Shown here: one piece after another, positions 43,537-52,510 of the stretch
Layout: each line of letters starts with the position of its first letter
How positions within the stretch are numbered: the first letter of the stretch is position 1
NCBI RefSeq assembly: GCF_014204325.1
Contig: NZ_JACHKT010000007.1
Location: 1 to 64,000, forward strand
Direction: 5' to 3'
Source: Arcicella rosea
GTDB taxonomy: Bacteria; Bacteroidota; Bacteroidia; Cytophagales; Spirosomataceae
DNA length: 64,000 bases
The notes under the pieces: generated by a model
Told to the model about the DNA's origin: nothing
Seen by the model: only the letters and a program-made list of their open reading frames with translations
The model's database searches: none
Made by a program: the position numbers and the translations under genes

Positions 43537-44433
43537 ATGAAAAAAACTATCATAGAAATGAGTGGACTTTTCCTCTCTGGTATTTTGAGTTTTTGTTTTT
43601 TAGCACAAAAAGTTACTGTAAAAGACCTTGAGCTAACGCTTAAAAATGAGTTTTCGATTGATTCTCTTGGAGCTGGGCAAGGCATCAGTATTCAAGATGA
43701 AAAAGCATTTATTTATGGCGATCGAGAAGTAGGAATGATTCGTGAATATGTATTGAACGATGATTCTTTAACTTATACAGGCAAAGAAATACAATTGAGT
43801 TTGGCGGGAAAAGATGTGATAAATCATCCTACGGGCATCGCATTTCATAAAAATCAACCAACTTTTATCGGGAACAGTATTCGATTAAATCCAGAAGGAA
43901 CACTTTGGAAAGCCATGATTTATTTGGTTGACTGGAATGGTTTACAAAAAACAAAAACGCTTGATGGTAATTTGTTGAATACGATTGAAGATGATGCCTG
44001 TATTCAAGGCACTCGTCCAGAATATGTACAGTATAAAAACAAATGGTTTGTAGCAACAGCCGATTATGGTAACAAGAAAAACGAAGTACGTTTATACAAT
44101 ACGTTAGCACTGAAAACTGCTAAAAAAACTTCAGAAGCAGGAGTACTTTATAAGAAATTTACTTGTAGTGCTTTTGTACAAAACTTACTTTGGGTTCCTG
44201 AGAAAAAAGTATTGGTGTTAATCCAGAACCAAATTGAAGGACGCAGATGGCGATTTACTTTCTTGGATTTTGAAAAATCTTTAGAGACAGGACACGAAGT
44301 AGTTCTAAAAACAATGGACTTTGATAAAACCGATGAATTAGAAGGTTTTGCACTAACCAAAAACATTCAAAAAGGTATTGCGGTAACGTCTGCTCGCAAG
44401 GCAAATGTGCATCTCGTAAGTTTAAAATGGTGA
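43537..44433 (+). CDS. exported beta-propeller-like protein of unknown function
   Basis: 298 aa with a hydrophobic N-terminal leader (about residues 8-24). Repeated strand patterns (GQGISIQDEKAFIYGDREVG, GIAFHKNQPTFIGNS, NKWFVATADYGN, VLVLIQNQIEGRRWRFTFLD) suggest a beta-propeller or SdiA-regulated-like fold, but I cannot assign a family. It begins 38 bp before susC and may be co-transcribed with it, which would make it a secreted accessory protein of the uptake system. Confidence 0.65.
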   Translation: MKKTIIEMSGLFLSGILSFCFLAQKVTVKDLELTLKNEFSIDSLGAGQGISIQDEKAFIYGDREVGMIREYVLNDDSLTYTGKEIQLSLAGKDVINHPTGIAFHKNQPTFIGNSIRLNPEGTLWKAMIYLVDWNGLQKTKTLDGNLLNTIEDDACIQGTRPEYVQYKNKWFVATADYGNKKNEVRLYNTLALKTAKKTSEAGVLYKKFTCSAFVQNLLWVPEKKVLVLIQNQIEGRRWRFTFLDFEKSLETGHEVVLKTMDFDKTDELEGFALTKNIQKGIAVTSARKANVHLVSLKW

Positions 44434-44471
44434 AAATATAATCCAAATTTCAATAAATAATCAACAAAAAA

Positions 44472-47400
44472 ATGCAAAAACAAGTACAAAAACAGCTTTG
44501 GCTAAGAGCCCTGCTGTTAATTGTAATGGCTGGTACCCAGACAATCGGTACAGTAAAAGCAACTGCTTTTACACAGCAAAAACAAGTGGCAAACACAATA
44601 ACAGGTACGGTAACGAATGAGGCGGGTGAGTCAATGCCAGGGGTAAACGTTTTTGACAAAACGGCGAAAAAAGGAACGGTAACAGATTCAAAAGGTAAAT
44701 ATTCAATTGTTTCTAACGAAGGAAATACCTTGGTTTTCAGTTTTGTAGGCTATGAATCGAAAGAAGTATTGGTAGGGAAATCTTCACAAATCAACGTACT
44801 GCTTTTTGAAAATTCACAAGAATTGCAAGAAGTAGTAGCCATTGGTTATTCTACAGTACGTAAAAGTGACGTAACTGGGGCGATTTCTAGCGTAAAAGCA
44901 AAAGAATTAAACCTTACAACACCCACTGTTGGACAAGCCTTAGTCGGAAAAGTAGCAGGTGTACAAATATCACAAGTAAGTGGTGCACCTTATGTAGGCA
45001 CAAAAATTCGTGTGCGTGGTGTTGGTTCAATCAATGCCAGTTCAGACCCACTTTATGTTGTGGATGGCTATCCTGTTGGTAATGATGTATTTATCAACCC
45101 AAACGATATTGAATCTATCGACATCTTGAAAGATGCTGCTTCGGCGGCGATTTATGGTTCAAGAGCTTCGGGTGGTGTTGTTTTGATTACTACTAAAAGA
45201 GGAAAAGAAGGAACTGGTCAATTTCAATACGATGTTCAATATGGTTTGAATCAGTTGAGTAAAAAAGTAGCGTTGTTAAATTCTGAGCAATTTGCACAAT
45301 TATTAATCGATGGTCATAATAATTCATATCGTGATTTAATTGTGAATTCAGGGAAAACTTGGAATGATGCCATGTTTTCGGACGACAATGCGACCAGAGT
45401 TTCAAAAGTTGGTAATGCTTCATCTGTAAGTATTCCTTCTGAATTTTACGATTTTGCTTCACAAAAATTAATTAAACCAACTATTAATACCGACTGGCAA
45501 GATGAATTATATCAAACTTCTTTAGCACAACGCCATAATTTATCTTTTTCTGGTGGAAATTCTTCTACTCGTTATGCCATCAGTGGTGGATATTTGAATC
45601 AGCCAGGTATTATTAAAAGTACTAAACAAGAGCGTATTAATTTTCGTGCAAATATTGATGGTCAGGTAAGTAAAAAACTCAGGGTTTCAGGAAACTTAGC
45701 CATGACGACCAACGAAAACCGTGAAGTACAAGAAGGACGTTTTAACCAAGGTCCAATTCTTGGTGCTTTGATTTATATGCCATTTTTTGCTGCATATAAC
45801 GAAGATGGAAGTTTAAAGAAAAACGAAGCGGCTGCAAAGTCATCTTTATACGCTTATCAAACCCTTGAAAACCCAGTTGCTTTAGCAACCGAAACACATA
45901 TTTCAAGAAAAGGCGTTCGTGGTACTTTTAGTGGAAATGCTACTTATCAAATTTTGCCAAGTTTGGCAGCTAAAGTGAATGTTGGTTTACAAACATATAA
46001 CGAAAAGTATGAGTTTTATTTACCAACTTCATTGAGTAATGGAGCAAACCCTCCGGGTTCACCGCAGTCAATTGCGGCAGCAAATGCTGTAGCTCAAACA
46101 AGATCAGAAATGGATAAATTGGCTGAGTTTACGTTGAATTATAATGAAAAATTCAGCGAGCACAGTATCAATGCTTTGGCAGGTTACACGGCACAACAAT
46201 TAGATATTGATGTAATTAGCGTAACGGCAAAAGGTTTCCAAAACGATAGAATTGAAGAAATTACAGCAAAAGGTGCAGATGCAACTTTATTTACATTGAA
46301 TGGTGCTACAGGGAAATCTACAGCTACTTTACTTTCTTACTTGGCTCGTTTGGGGTATAATTATAAAGAAAGATATTTCTTAACGGCTTCGTACAGACGT
46401 GATGCTTCTTCTCGTTTTGGCCCTTTGAATCGTTGGGGGGATTTTCCTTCTGTTTCTGCTAGTTGGAATCTTTCGCAAGAACCATTCTATACAGAAAAAT
46501 TTGGCGAGCAAACTTCTATCAAATTACGTGCAAGCTGGGGTTTAAGCGGTAATAATAACATCGGTAATTATAATTATTTACAGACGATGTCAAGCCCCAC
46601 AGGAGTCGTTTTTGGCAATGGAACAATTCAATCTGCGGTATATCCAAACGATATTCGTGACCAGCGTTTAGGATGGGAATCTACTTCTCAAGTCAACTTT
46701 GGTACAGACATTGGTTTGTTCAACAACCGTGTTTTTGTAATGGCGAATTATTACGTTTCTGAATCTTCAGATTTATTATTTAATCAACCAGTTTCGGCTG
46801 TTGCTGGTGCGTCTTCCATCTTAACAAACCTTAGAAATTCTAAAGTACAAAACAAAGGTTGGGATTTCCAGATTGATACTCGTTTGATTCAGACTGGCGA
46901 CTTGAAAGTAAATTTAAGTGGTAATATTTCAATCAACCGCAACAAAGTGTTAGACCTTGGCGGTGCTAATGCCATTTTCAGTGCAGGTGCTGAACGTTCG
47001 TATATCACACACACGACGCAAGAAGGTCAGCCAATTGGTATGTTCTATGGTTTCAAAGTAAAAGGAATGGTTCGCCAGTCGGACATGGATAATTTAGCGG
47101 CAGACAATTTGGTTTATAATGCAGCAACGCAATCTTTTCCAAAAGATTATAAAATCAAAGGTCCAGCACGTTCTACTGCTTCAAGTAACCCTTTGAAACC
47201 GGGAGACTTCTATTTTGAAGACGTAAATGGCGACGGCGTAGTAAACGATTTAGACAAAACCGTAATCGGAACTCCTTACGCTAAGTTTACTTATGGTTTT
47301 GCTCTTTCTGCTACGTATAAAAACTTCGATTTAAGTTCTTCTTTCAATGGTTCTTATGGCAACCAAGTACTCGACGGACAAGATTATTATGTTTATAACA

Positions 47401-47792
47401 TGGAAGGTTCTGGAAATCAGTATGCTTCGGTTGTAAATCGTTATCGCTCAGAAGCAGAACCTGGCGACGGAACCGTTTATCGTGCATCTCGTGGTGGTAC
47501 GCAAAGTAACAGTACTCGTCTTTCAAGTTTCTATTTGCAAGATGGTTCATTCTTACGTTGTACAAATCTAACCATGGGCTTTACTGTTCCAACAAAATGG
47601 TTAGGCAAGCAAAAATCAGTTTCCAATGCTAGAATTTATATAGGAATTGATAACGCTTTCACCATTTCAAAATACAAAGGCTACAACCCAGAAGTAGATT
47701 ATAACAATGGTGCAAACCTTACTCCGGGTGTTGATTACGGGAAATATCCTTTGATGAGAGCTTATAACATTGGTGCAAAATTGACATTCTAA
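44472..47792 (+). CDS. SusC/RagA-family TonB-dependent outer-membrane transporter
   Basis: 1106 aa. N-terminal leader to about residue 37, a CarboxypepD_reg-like domain (ITGTVTNEAGESMPGVNVFD, residues about 42-125), the SusC plug (TTPTVGQALVGKVAGVQISQ, then IRVRGVGSINASSDPLYVVD), and a long beta-barrel ending in a C-terminal aromatic (…NIGAKLTF). Full length for the family. Pairs with the SusD gene 63 bp downstream to import an oligosaccharide or other ligand; the glycan is not evident because no hydrolase is adjacent. Confidence 0.95.
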   Translation: MQKQVQKQLWLRALLLIVMAGTQTIGTVKATAFTQQKQVANTITGTVTNEAGESMPGVNVFDKTAKKGTVTDSKGKYSIVSNEGNTLVFSFVGYESKEVLVGKSSQINVLLFENSQELQEVVAIGYSTVRKSDVTGAISSVKAKELNLTTPTVGQALVGKVAGVQISQVSGAPYVGTKIRVRGVGSINASSDPLYVVDGYPVGNDVFINPNDIESIDILKDAASAAIYGSRASGGVVLITTKRGKEGTGQFQYDVQYGLNQLSKKVALLNSEQFAQLLIDGHNNSYRDLIVNSGKTWNDAMFSDDNATRVSKVGNASSVSIPSEFYDFASQKLIKPTINTDWQDELYQTSLAQRHNLSFSGGNSSTRYAISGGYLNQPGIIKSTKQERINFRANIDGQVSKKLRVSGNLAMTTNENREVQEGRFNQGPILGALIYMPFFAAYNEDGSLKKNEAAAKSSLYAYQTLENPVALATETHISRKGVRGTFSGNATYQILPSLAAKVNVGLQTYNEKYEFYLPTSLSNGANPPGSPQSIAAANAVAQTRSEMDKLAEFTLNYNEKFSEHSINALAGYTAQQLDIDVISVTAKGFQNDRIEEITAKGADATLFTLNGATGKSTATLLSYLARLGYNYKERYFLTASYRRDASSRFGPLNRWGDFPSVSASWNLSQEPFYTEKFGEQTSIKLRASWGLSGNNNIGNYNYLQTMSSPTGVVFGNGTIQSAVYPNDIRDQRLGWESTSQVNFGTDIGLFNNRVFVMANYYVSESSDLLFNQPVSAVAGASSILTNLRNSKVQNKGWDFQIDTRLIQTGDLKVNLSGNISINRNKVLDLGGANAIFSAGAERSYITHTTQEGQPIGMFYGFKVKGMVRQSDMDNLAADNLVYNAATQSFPKDYKIKGPARSTASSNPLKPGDFYFEDVNGDGVVNDLDKTVIGTPYAKFTYGFALSATYKNFDLSSSFNGSYGNQVLDGQDYYVYNMEGSGNQYASVVNRYRSEAEPGDGTVYRASRGGTQSNSTRLSSFYLQDGSFLRCTNLTMGFTVPTKWLGKQKSVSNARIYIGIDNAFTISKYKGYNPEVDYNNGANLTPGVDYGKYPLMRAYNIGAKLTF

Positions 47793-47855
47793 ATGAATTT
47801 TTCAGGAATTAGTCAACATAAAATCCTGAAATTCAATTAAATAATATTCAAAAAA

Positions 47856-49382
47856 ATGATAAAGAAATTAATAACATTACTTGTTTTGGCGACAGCCCTT
47901 GCAAGCTGTAGCGATGATTTTGTGCTACAAACAGACCCAAATTCAGTAGCCGCTTCAGATTATTTCCGTACAGATAACGACGTACTTCAAGCGGTAAATG
48001 GCGTGTATCAATCGCTTCGTGGTGGAAATAATATTGGCGAAAATAGCGGACTTTATACCGACGAACGTTCTGACGATGCAGGTAGAAATGATAACCAGTC
48101 GAATGCTGGTGAGCCTTTTCAATTCAATGATTTTGCGATTTTACCAAGTAATACAAATTTAAAAAGTCATTGGCTTTCGTTGTATCAAACTATCGCTCGT
48201 TGTAATCAAGTTACTTCAAACATTGATAAAGTAACATTTACTACGCCAGCTAATAAGGATATTTATAATGCTGAAGTGAAATTCGTTCGTGGTTTGATTT
48301 ACTTTCATTTGGTAAGAAAATGGGGCGATGTGCCATTGGTAACGAAGCAATTAAATACAACTGATGATATAATTGCAAATACTTTTCGTGAGAAAAAAGA
48401 GAAAGTTTACGAACAAATTATTACTGATTTAAAAGAAGCAGTAGCAAGTGGCTTACCGAACCATCAACCTGTTTCTGAAAAAGGAAGAGTTTCAAAAGCG
48501 GCAGCTAATGCTTTGTTGGGACAAGTATATTTAACAATGGCAACTACATTAGACCAAGCGAATCGTGCCAGTAATTTAGCCAATGCAAAAACATATTTGA
48601 CAGCGGCTTATAACATGAAAACCTTTACAGCTTTAAAGGATATTCCTTATGTAGATGTATTTGATGTGACTAAAAAATCGACAAATGCTGAAATCATTTT
48701 CCAGATTGTTAACAAACAAGGCGATATCACGTATTCATCTTCAATCGCTGCGAATAACCAAGCAAAAGGTGAAACAACGAATTCGCTAAAACCAAGTAAT
48801 GGCGTAGGCGGAAATGTAAAACAAGATTTAGTGAAAGAATACGAAATCAATGATTTACGTAAAGATTTCTCGATAAAATATGCAAATGATGCTACCGTAA
48901 AAGATTGGTACATTACTAAATTCAGAGATGTAAGTGCTTTGGCTGGAGCTACGGGTTATGGCGGAAACGACTGGCCTTTAATTAGATACGCTGATGTGAT
49001 TTTGATGTTGGCAGAAGTAAATATGTACTTAGGCGATGAAGCAACTGCAATTCAATTCTTGAACCAAGTGCGTGAAAGAGCCAAATTATCTACTTATGAA
49101 GTAATGAAAAACAATGCTGAATATGCAGCAAAGTATCCAACTTTGAAATTGGCAATTCTTCACGAACGTAGAGTTGAGTTAGCTTTTGAACACCACCGTT
49201 GGTTTGATTTACTTCGTTTCTTTACGCCAACAGAATTGGTTACTTATATTCAAAGTAAACCACAAGCAGATTACGGAACGGCTAAAGTATCAAACTTTGG
49301 TTTGAAAGATTATCTATTCCCAATTCCATTTGATGAATACAAATTGAATCCAACAAAAATGTATCAGAATACAGGATATTAA
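47856..49382 (+). CDS. SusD/RagB-family surface lipoprotein
   Basis: 508 aa. Lipobox ATALASC with C18. Standard SusD blocks: DNDVLQAVNGVYQSLRGGNN, KFVRGLIYFHLVRKWGDVPL, ALLGQVYLTMA, RYADVILMLAEVN, ILHERRVELAFEHHRWFDLL and a terminal YQNTGY. It caps the SusC barrel and binds the substrate. A strong terminator follows, so the operon ends here. Confidence 0.95.
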   Translation: MIKKLITLLVLATALASCSDDFVLQTDPNSVAASDYFRTDNDVLQAVNGVYQSLRGGNNIGENSGLYTDERSDDAGRNDNQSNAGEPFQFNDFAILPSNTNLKSHWLSLYQTIARCNQVTSNIDKVTFTTPANKDIYNAEVKFVRGLIYFHLVRKWGDVPLVTKQLNTTDDIIANTFREKKEKVYEQIITDLKEAVASGLPNHQPVSEKGRVSKAAANALLGQVYLTMATTLDQANRASNLANAKTYLTAAYNMKTFTALKDIPYVDVFDVTKKSTNAEIIFQIVNKQGDITYSSSIAANNQAKGETTNSLKPSNGVGGNVKQDLVKEYEINDLRKDFSIKYANDATVKDWYITKFRDVSALAGATGYGGNDWPLIRYADVILMLAEVNMYLGDEATAIQFLNQVRERAKLSTYEVMKNNAEYAAKYPTLKLAILHERRVELAFEHHRWFDLLRFFTPTELVTYIQSKPQADYGTAKVSNFGLKDYLFPIPFDEYKLNPTKMYQNTGY

Positions 49383-49398
49383 AATAATTAGTTTCAAC

Positions 49399-49437
49399 AA
49401 AAAAGGAGATTGACAATTTGCGTCAATCTCCTTTTTT
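49399..49437 (+). terminator. terminator of the susCD operon
   Basis: AAAAAAGGAGATTGAC and GTCAATCTCCTTTTTT form a perfect stem around AATTTGC with a T-run. Confidence 0.93.
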
Positions 49438-49569
49438 GTTTTAGGCTATACCTTAGTGTTAACCCAAATTTCGTTAGGGAAATATCGCTAATAATTCCAA
49501 TGATTTAGGATTCTCCCTTGACAGTGTTTAGCTCTTGTTAGATGATAAATATCAACAACATTAGTGTTT

Positions 49570-49917
49570 CTAACCTTTAAAGCAATGATATTTGTCTTCA
49601 TCAACTATTTCTAAAAATTCATCTAACGTTGAAACCTCAGGATTCGGTTCGTATGATTGCCATTTAAGACTTGCTCTTAGCCAAAATATTTTCCAAACAT
49701 TTTTACTTTTAATAAATGTTGCTTTTGCAAAACCACGTTCTGCATACTCAGTCGGATTATCCCAAAAGGGGCGAATCTCAGTAAGTATTACACTTTGGTC
49801 TTCTATTTGGTAACCAAAATCCAACTGCTTTCTTATCTCTTCTGGAGGGCGAACTTCTTCCAAATAGTTCACCATAATCTCTATTATGTCAACGGTCTTT
49901 AAAATGTCTATAGCCAT
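49570..49917 (-). CDS. DUF3024 domain protein
   Basis: 115 aa, no signal. LDFGYQIEDQSVILTEIRPF then WDNPTEYAERGFAKATFIKS and KYHCFKG at the end are characteristic of DUF3024, a small family of unknown function common in environmental bacteria. It stands alone between the susCD terminator and the dispersed repeats at 50.0-50.3 kb. Confidence 0.82.
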   Translation of the reverse strand: MAIDILKTVDIIEIMVNYLEEVRPPEEIRKQLDFGYQIEDQSVILTEIRPFWDNPTEYAERGFAKATFIKSKNVWKIFWLRASLKWQSYEPNPEVSTLDEFLEIVDEDKYHCFKG

Positions 49918-50009
49918 TATTAATTATTTTTTGTTTACGAATATACTAATGCTTATTCCGTAGGCGAGCACAATCTAGTCATTTAGATTATTTTGTATTT
50001 TTGATGTCG

Positions 50010-50125
50010 CCACTTACTGGTTCAATCCTGTGATTTGAACTTTTCAATCATTTTAGTTTCAAAAGTAATATTTTTATAAGTAAAGTGATGCTTTGTTTAA
50101 CACTTGTACTATTAGGTTAATAACG
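50010..50125 (+). repeat. dispersed repeat R1b, copy 1
   Basis: CTTACTGGTTCAATCCTGTG ... GAACTTTTCAATCATTTTAG and GTGATGCTTTGTTTAACACT are similar to 55190-55295 (CTTACTTGCTCAAGTTTGTG ... GGACTTTTCAATCATTTCAG, GCGATGCTTTACTTATTAA). Here it precedes repeat R1; at 55 kb it follows R1. Confidence 0.7.
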
Positions 50126-50130
50126 AATAA

Positions 50131-50297
50131 ACCAAAATACTCCGTAGGAGTAAAATATCAGTAGAAATGTTTTGCTAAAGATACGAATAGTTCCGTAAGA
50201 ACGGTATATTACGTTCCTACGGAACTATGATTGGGAGATGGGTTTTGTGGTTCTCTACCGATATGTTATCCCTATCGGGACTTTTGTTCTTGGTGGT
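50131..50297 (+). repeat. dispersed repeat R1, long copy
   Basis: Contains ACTCCGTAGGAGT, then GTTCCGTAAGAACGGTATATT facing CGTTCCTACGGAAC, then TTCTCTACCGATATGTTATC and CCTATCGGGACTTTTGTTC, then TTGGTG. Three inverted elements lie in a row. It matches copies at 55081 and 56641 in the same orientation. Confidence 0.85.
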
Positions 50298-50361
50298 ATT
50301 TCATCAATCAATAGGGTTGAAATTAATCCAAATACTATTGATTGACAAGCATTTAGTGGGT

Positions 50362-51504
50362 TTATCTCTCCTTCATAATCTCCGATGAAACTAACACAAA
50401 ATCATACTTTTCAATTAAACGATACGTATCCATTGTTAGCGAACCGTCATAGACAATTTTCCGTCTGATACTTCTTATATCTACCAAAACCCATTTTTCT
50501 TTATCATATAATTTTGAAAATACTTTGGGATTTTCATTGTCATCACTTTCAAAATCATCAATGATTTTGCCTTTTTCAGTGGTATATCTTACCATGCAAT
50601 ACACATTGGCAAAATTAGTTTTGTTATGTTCTGCTATTTCAAAAATAGCATTTCCAATATCGTAAACTTTTGTTATCAAATTCATTCCTTTGGCTAAATG
50701 ATTACTTCCCATTTTGAAGAATATTTTTTCATCTTTAGTCTTCAAGGCATCATAATATTGATAGAAATTACTTTTCATCAGGCTTGCTCTTTTGGCATTG
50801 TCACCTTCATAATAAATCTCTTTTGAAATTTTAATTTCATTGGCTAATTGTTTTAAACTTGGTGACTTCACTACTTTCGCTAAACTATCCAAGAGCTTGC
50901 CTTTAGGCATCCACCATTTAGCCAATAGACTGTCGGCAACGGGTTTGTACTGTTGTTTCAACGAACTCGGAACGCCACTATACAGTTGGTTAATACAATA
51001 CGGAAATGTCATTTGAAATTCTTGGTCGATTCCCCAAATTGTATAATTCAATTTGCTGGCAGTTTGTAGCATTTGGATGTCTTCCTTACTTTCAAAAAAA
51101 GGAAAAGTAGGTCTGATATGATTCTCTTTTGAAAAACTTAAAATTGTTTCCAAAGGATTACTGGTTTTAGCAATTTTCATTAATTCTGATGCTGCAAAGG
51201 GACTTGTTTCAACACACCAAGTTTTATAGCCATTTTTTGAAGCACTTTCCAAAGCAAAGCTTGTCAGCTGAGAAAGCATTGGCGAATTATGATACTCTCC
51301 CCAAGCAACAAATTGATTTTCTGCAAAAAGATTTTCAAGAATTGTCCATCCTTTTCCATCAGGTTTTTGTCCGTCGAAAGTAAAGTGATTGGTATTTTCA
51401 GCGATACATTTGTTGAGTCTTTGTTCGTCCGTAAGGGCTTGTTTGCTTTGTCCAAAAGTACAATTGACAATCAATAAGGAAAGGATTAAAAGGTATTTTT
51501 TCAT
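50362..51504 (-). CDS. exported erythromycin-esterase/ChaN-like superfamily protein (tentative)
   Basis: 380 aa with a signal peptide (…VNCTFG before Q19). FVAWGEYHNSPMLSQLTSFA, then TWCVETSPFAASELM and YTIWGIDQEFQM recall the GExH...E pattern of the EreA/ChaN/Tiki superfamily of esterase- or haem-binding folds. The C-terminal half (KIFFKMGSNHLAKGMN) carries another conserved-looking His. Assignment by pattern only; the substrate is unknown. It lies between repeat-rich spacers. Confidence 0.5.
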   Translation of the reverse strand: MKKYLLILSLLIVNCTFGQSKQALTDEQRLNKCIAENTNHFTFDGQKPDGKGWTILENLFAENQFVAWGEYHNSPMLSQLTSFALESASKNGYKTWCVETSPFAASELMKIAKTSNPLETILSFSKENHIRPTFPFFESKEDIQMLQTASKLNYTIWGIDQEFQMTFPYCINQLYSGVPSSLKQQYKPVADSLLAKWWMPKGKLLDSLAKVVKSPSLKQLANEIKISKEIYYEGDNAKRASLMKSNFYQYYDALKTKDEKIFFKMGSNHLAKGMNLITKVYDIGNAIFEIAEHNKTNFANVYCMVRYTTEKGKIIDDFESDDNENPKVFSKLYDKEKWVLVDIRSIRRKIVYDGSLTMDTYRLIEKYDFVLVSSEIMKER

Positions 51505-51623
51505 TGTGATGGTTGTTTATGTGTGTTTAGAATAATTTGAAGGCTGACTTTGAAACCGAAAGTAAGTAAGGTTTGAAACAGCGTGGTTAATTTTTTATGT
51601 TTGTTCATCAAATATAAGTAATT

Positions 51624-51818
51624 ATGAGAAGAAAAATAGCGATGGTTTTTAACCAAACTGATTTGAAAAATAGTAATCAGTCTCTTGAAGATTTTAGCTT
51701 TTGGCTGAGCAAGACACCTCAAGAACGTTTAGCTGCGGTTACGTTTTTGGTGAATCGAAATCTAAAAACCTTTCAAAGAATGGATAAAACTATTTCTTCT
51801 CAAAAAATAATGAAGTAA
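51624..51818 (+). CDS. small protein preceding a nucleotidyltransferase remnant
   Basis: 64 aa. FWLSKTPQERLAAVTFLVNR with a basic tail is typical of the small open frames found directly before nucleotidyltransferase (DUF6036/AbiEii-like) genes in Bacteroidota. Its stop overlaps the next start (TAATG, 51816-51820), which indicates translational coupling. It may be one half of a toxin-antitoxin-like pair; its partner is broken. Confidence 0.65.
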   Translation: MRRKIAMVFNQTDLKNSNQSLEDFSFWLSKTPQERLAAVTFLVNRNLKTFQRMDKTISSQKIMK

Positions 51819-52195
51819 TGCCCCTTGAACCAGACTTTGAAGATTTTATATCTCTATTGAATCAACACCTAATAGAGTACTTAGCCGTTGGAGGATACGC
51901 AATGGCATTTCACGGCTAACTAAGCTATACAGGAGATTTAGATATTTGGATTAACATTTCAGAAATTAATGCCAATAAAATGTTGATAGTTTTGACAGAA
52001 TTTGACTTTTCATTACTACGATTTCAGAAAGAAGACTTCCTCAAAGAAAATATTATCAATCAAATTTGTTACCCTCCTTTAAGAATTGATATTCTTACTT
52101 TAGAAGATTTATAGATATATCTTATTGGCTAAAGCCTCACTTGAACTAGTAGGGGGAATTTAGAATTTATCACGTGATTTAATGAAAATCAAGCC
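51818..52195 (+). pseudogene. broken DUF6036/AbiEii-like nucleotidyltransferase
   Basis: Starts well: 33 codons ending EYLAVGGYAMAFHG, then TAA at 51917-51919 where the family has a Tyr codon (GYxxYTGDLDIW). In the same frame the sequence continues as LSYTGDLDIWINISE, which includes the GDLD metal site, and YPPLRIDILTLEDL to a TAG at 52112. After a shift, remnants such as KASLELVGG and NLSRDLMKIK may be the tail. At least one nonsense mutation has inactivated the gene. Confidence 0.78.
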
Positions 52196-52510
52196 GCATA
52201 TCTTGTTTTAAAGGCAGGAATTGCAGGAGTGTCATTGCCTTCAATAGTAACAACCCTAACAAAAAGACTTAACAACAAGCTTGCTACAAAAAATCTGATC
52301 ACATATTATACACTATTTTTATTTGAAATTATTCTAAATAAAAATAACATACTTATAATTCCTTACTTAACTTTGCATCAGCAAGTATCATAAAAGGCAA
52401 AGTTGTAGTTTTTTATCTTATCTATAAAGCTATCTTTTTCTTTTAATGTATTAACAATCAATTTTTTACTTGTTTTGAAACTTCTTTTACTTAAAACAAT
52501 TCTTTAAAAC
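52196..52510. other. gene-free spacer before the FecA-like receptor
   Basis: A further open stretch (reading KAGIAGVSLPSIVTTLTKRL) resembles debris of a coding sequence but cannot be assigned. TAACTTTG at 52368-52375 fits the -7 promoter element for the downstream receptor; no -33 match is seen. Confidence 0.45.

Noticed and set aside
51501-51722. Minus-strand frame of 73 residues before the esterase-like gene
   Set aside because: Antisense to the recognisable WLSKTPQERLAAV small gene and without family support.
52196-52400. Possible transporter fragment (KAGIAGVSLPSIVTTL)
   Set aside because: Too short and without a supporting second motif; left as unassigned debris.
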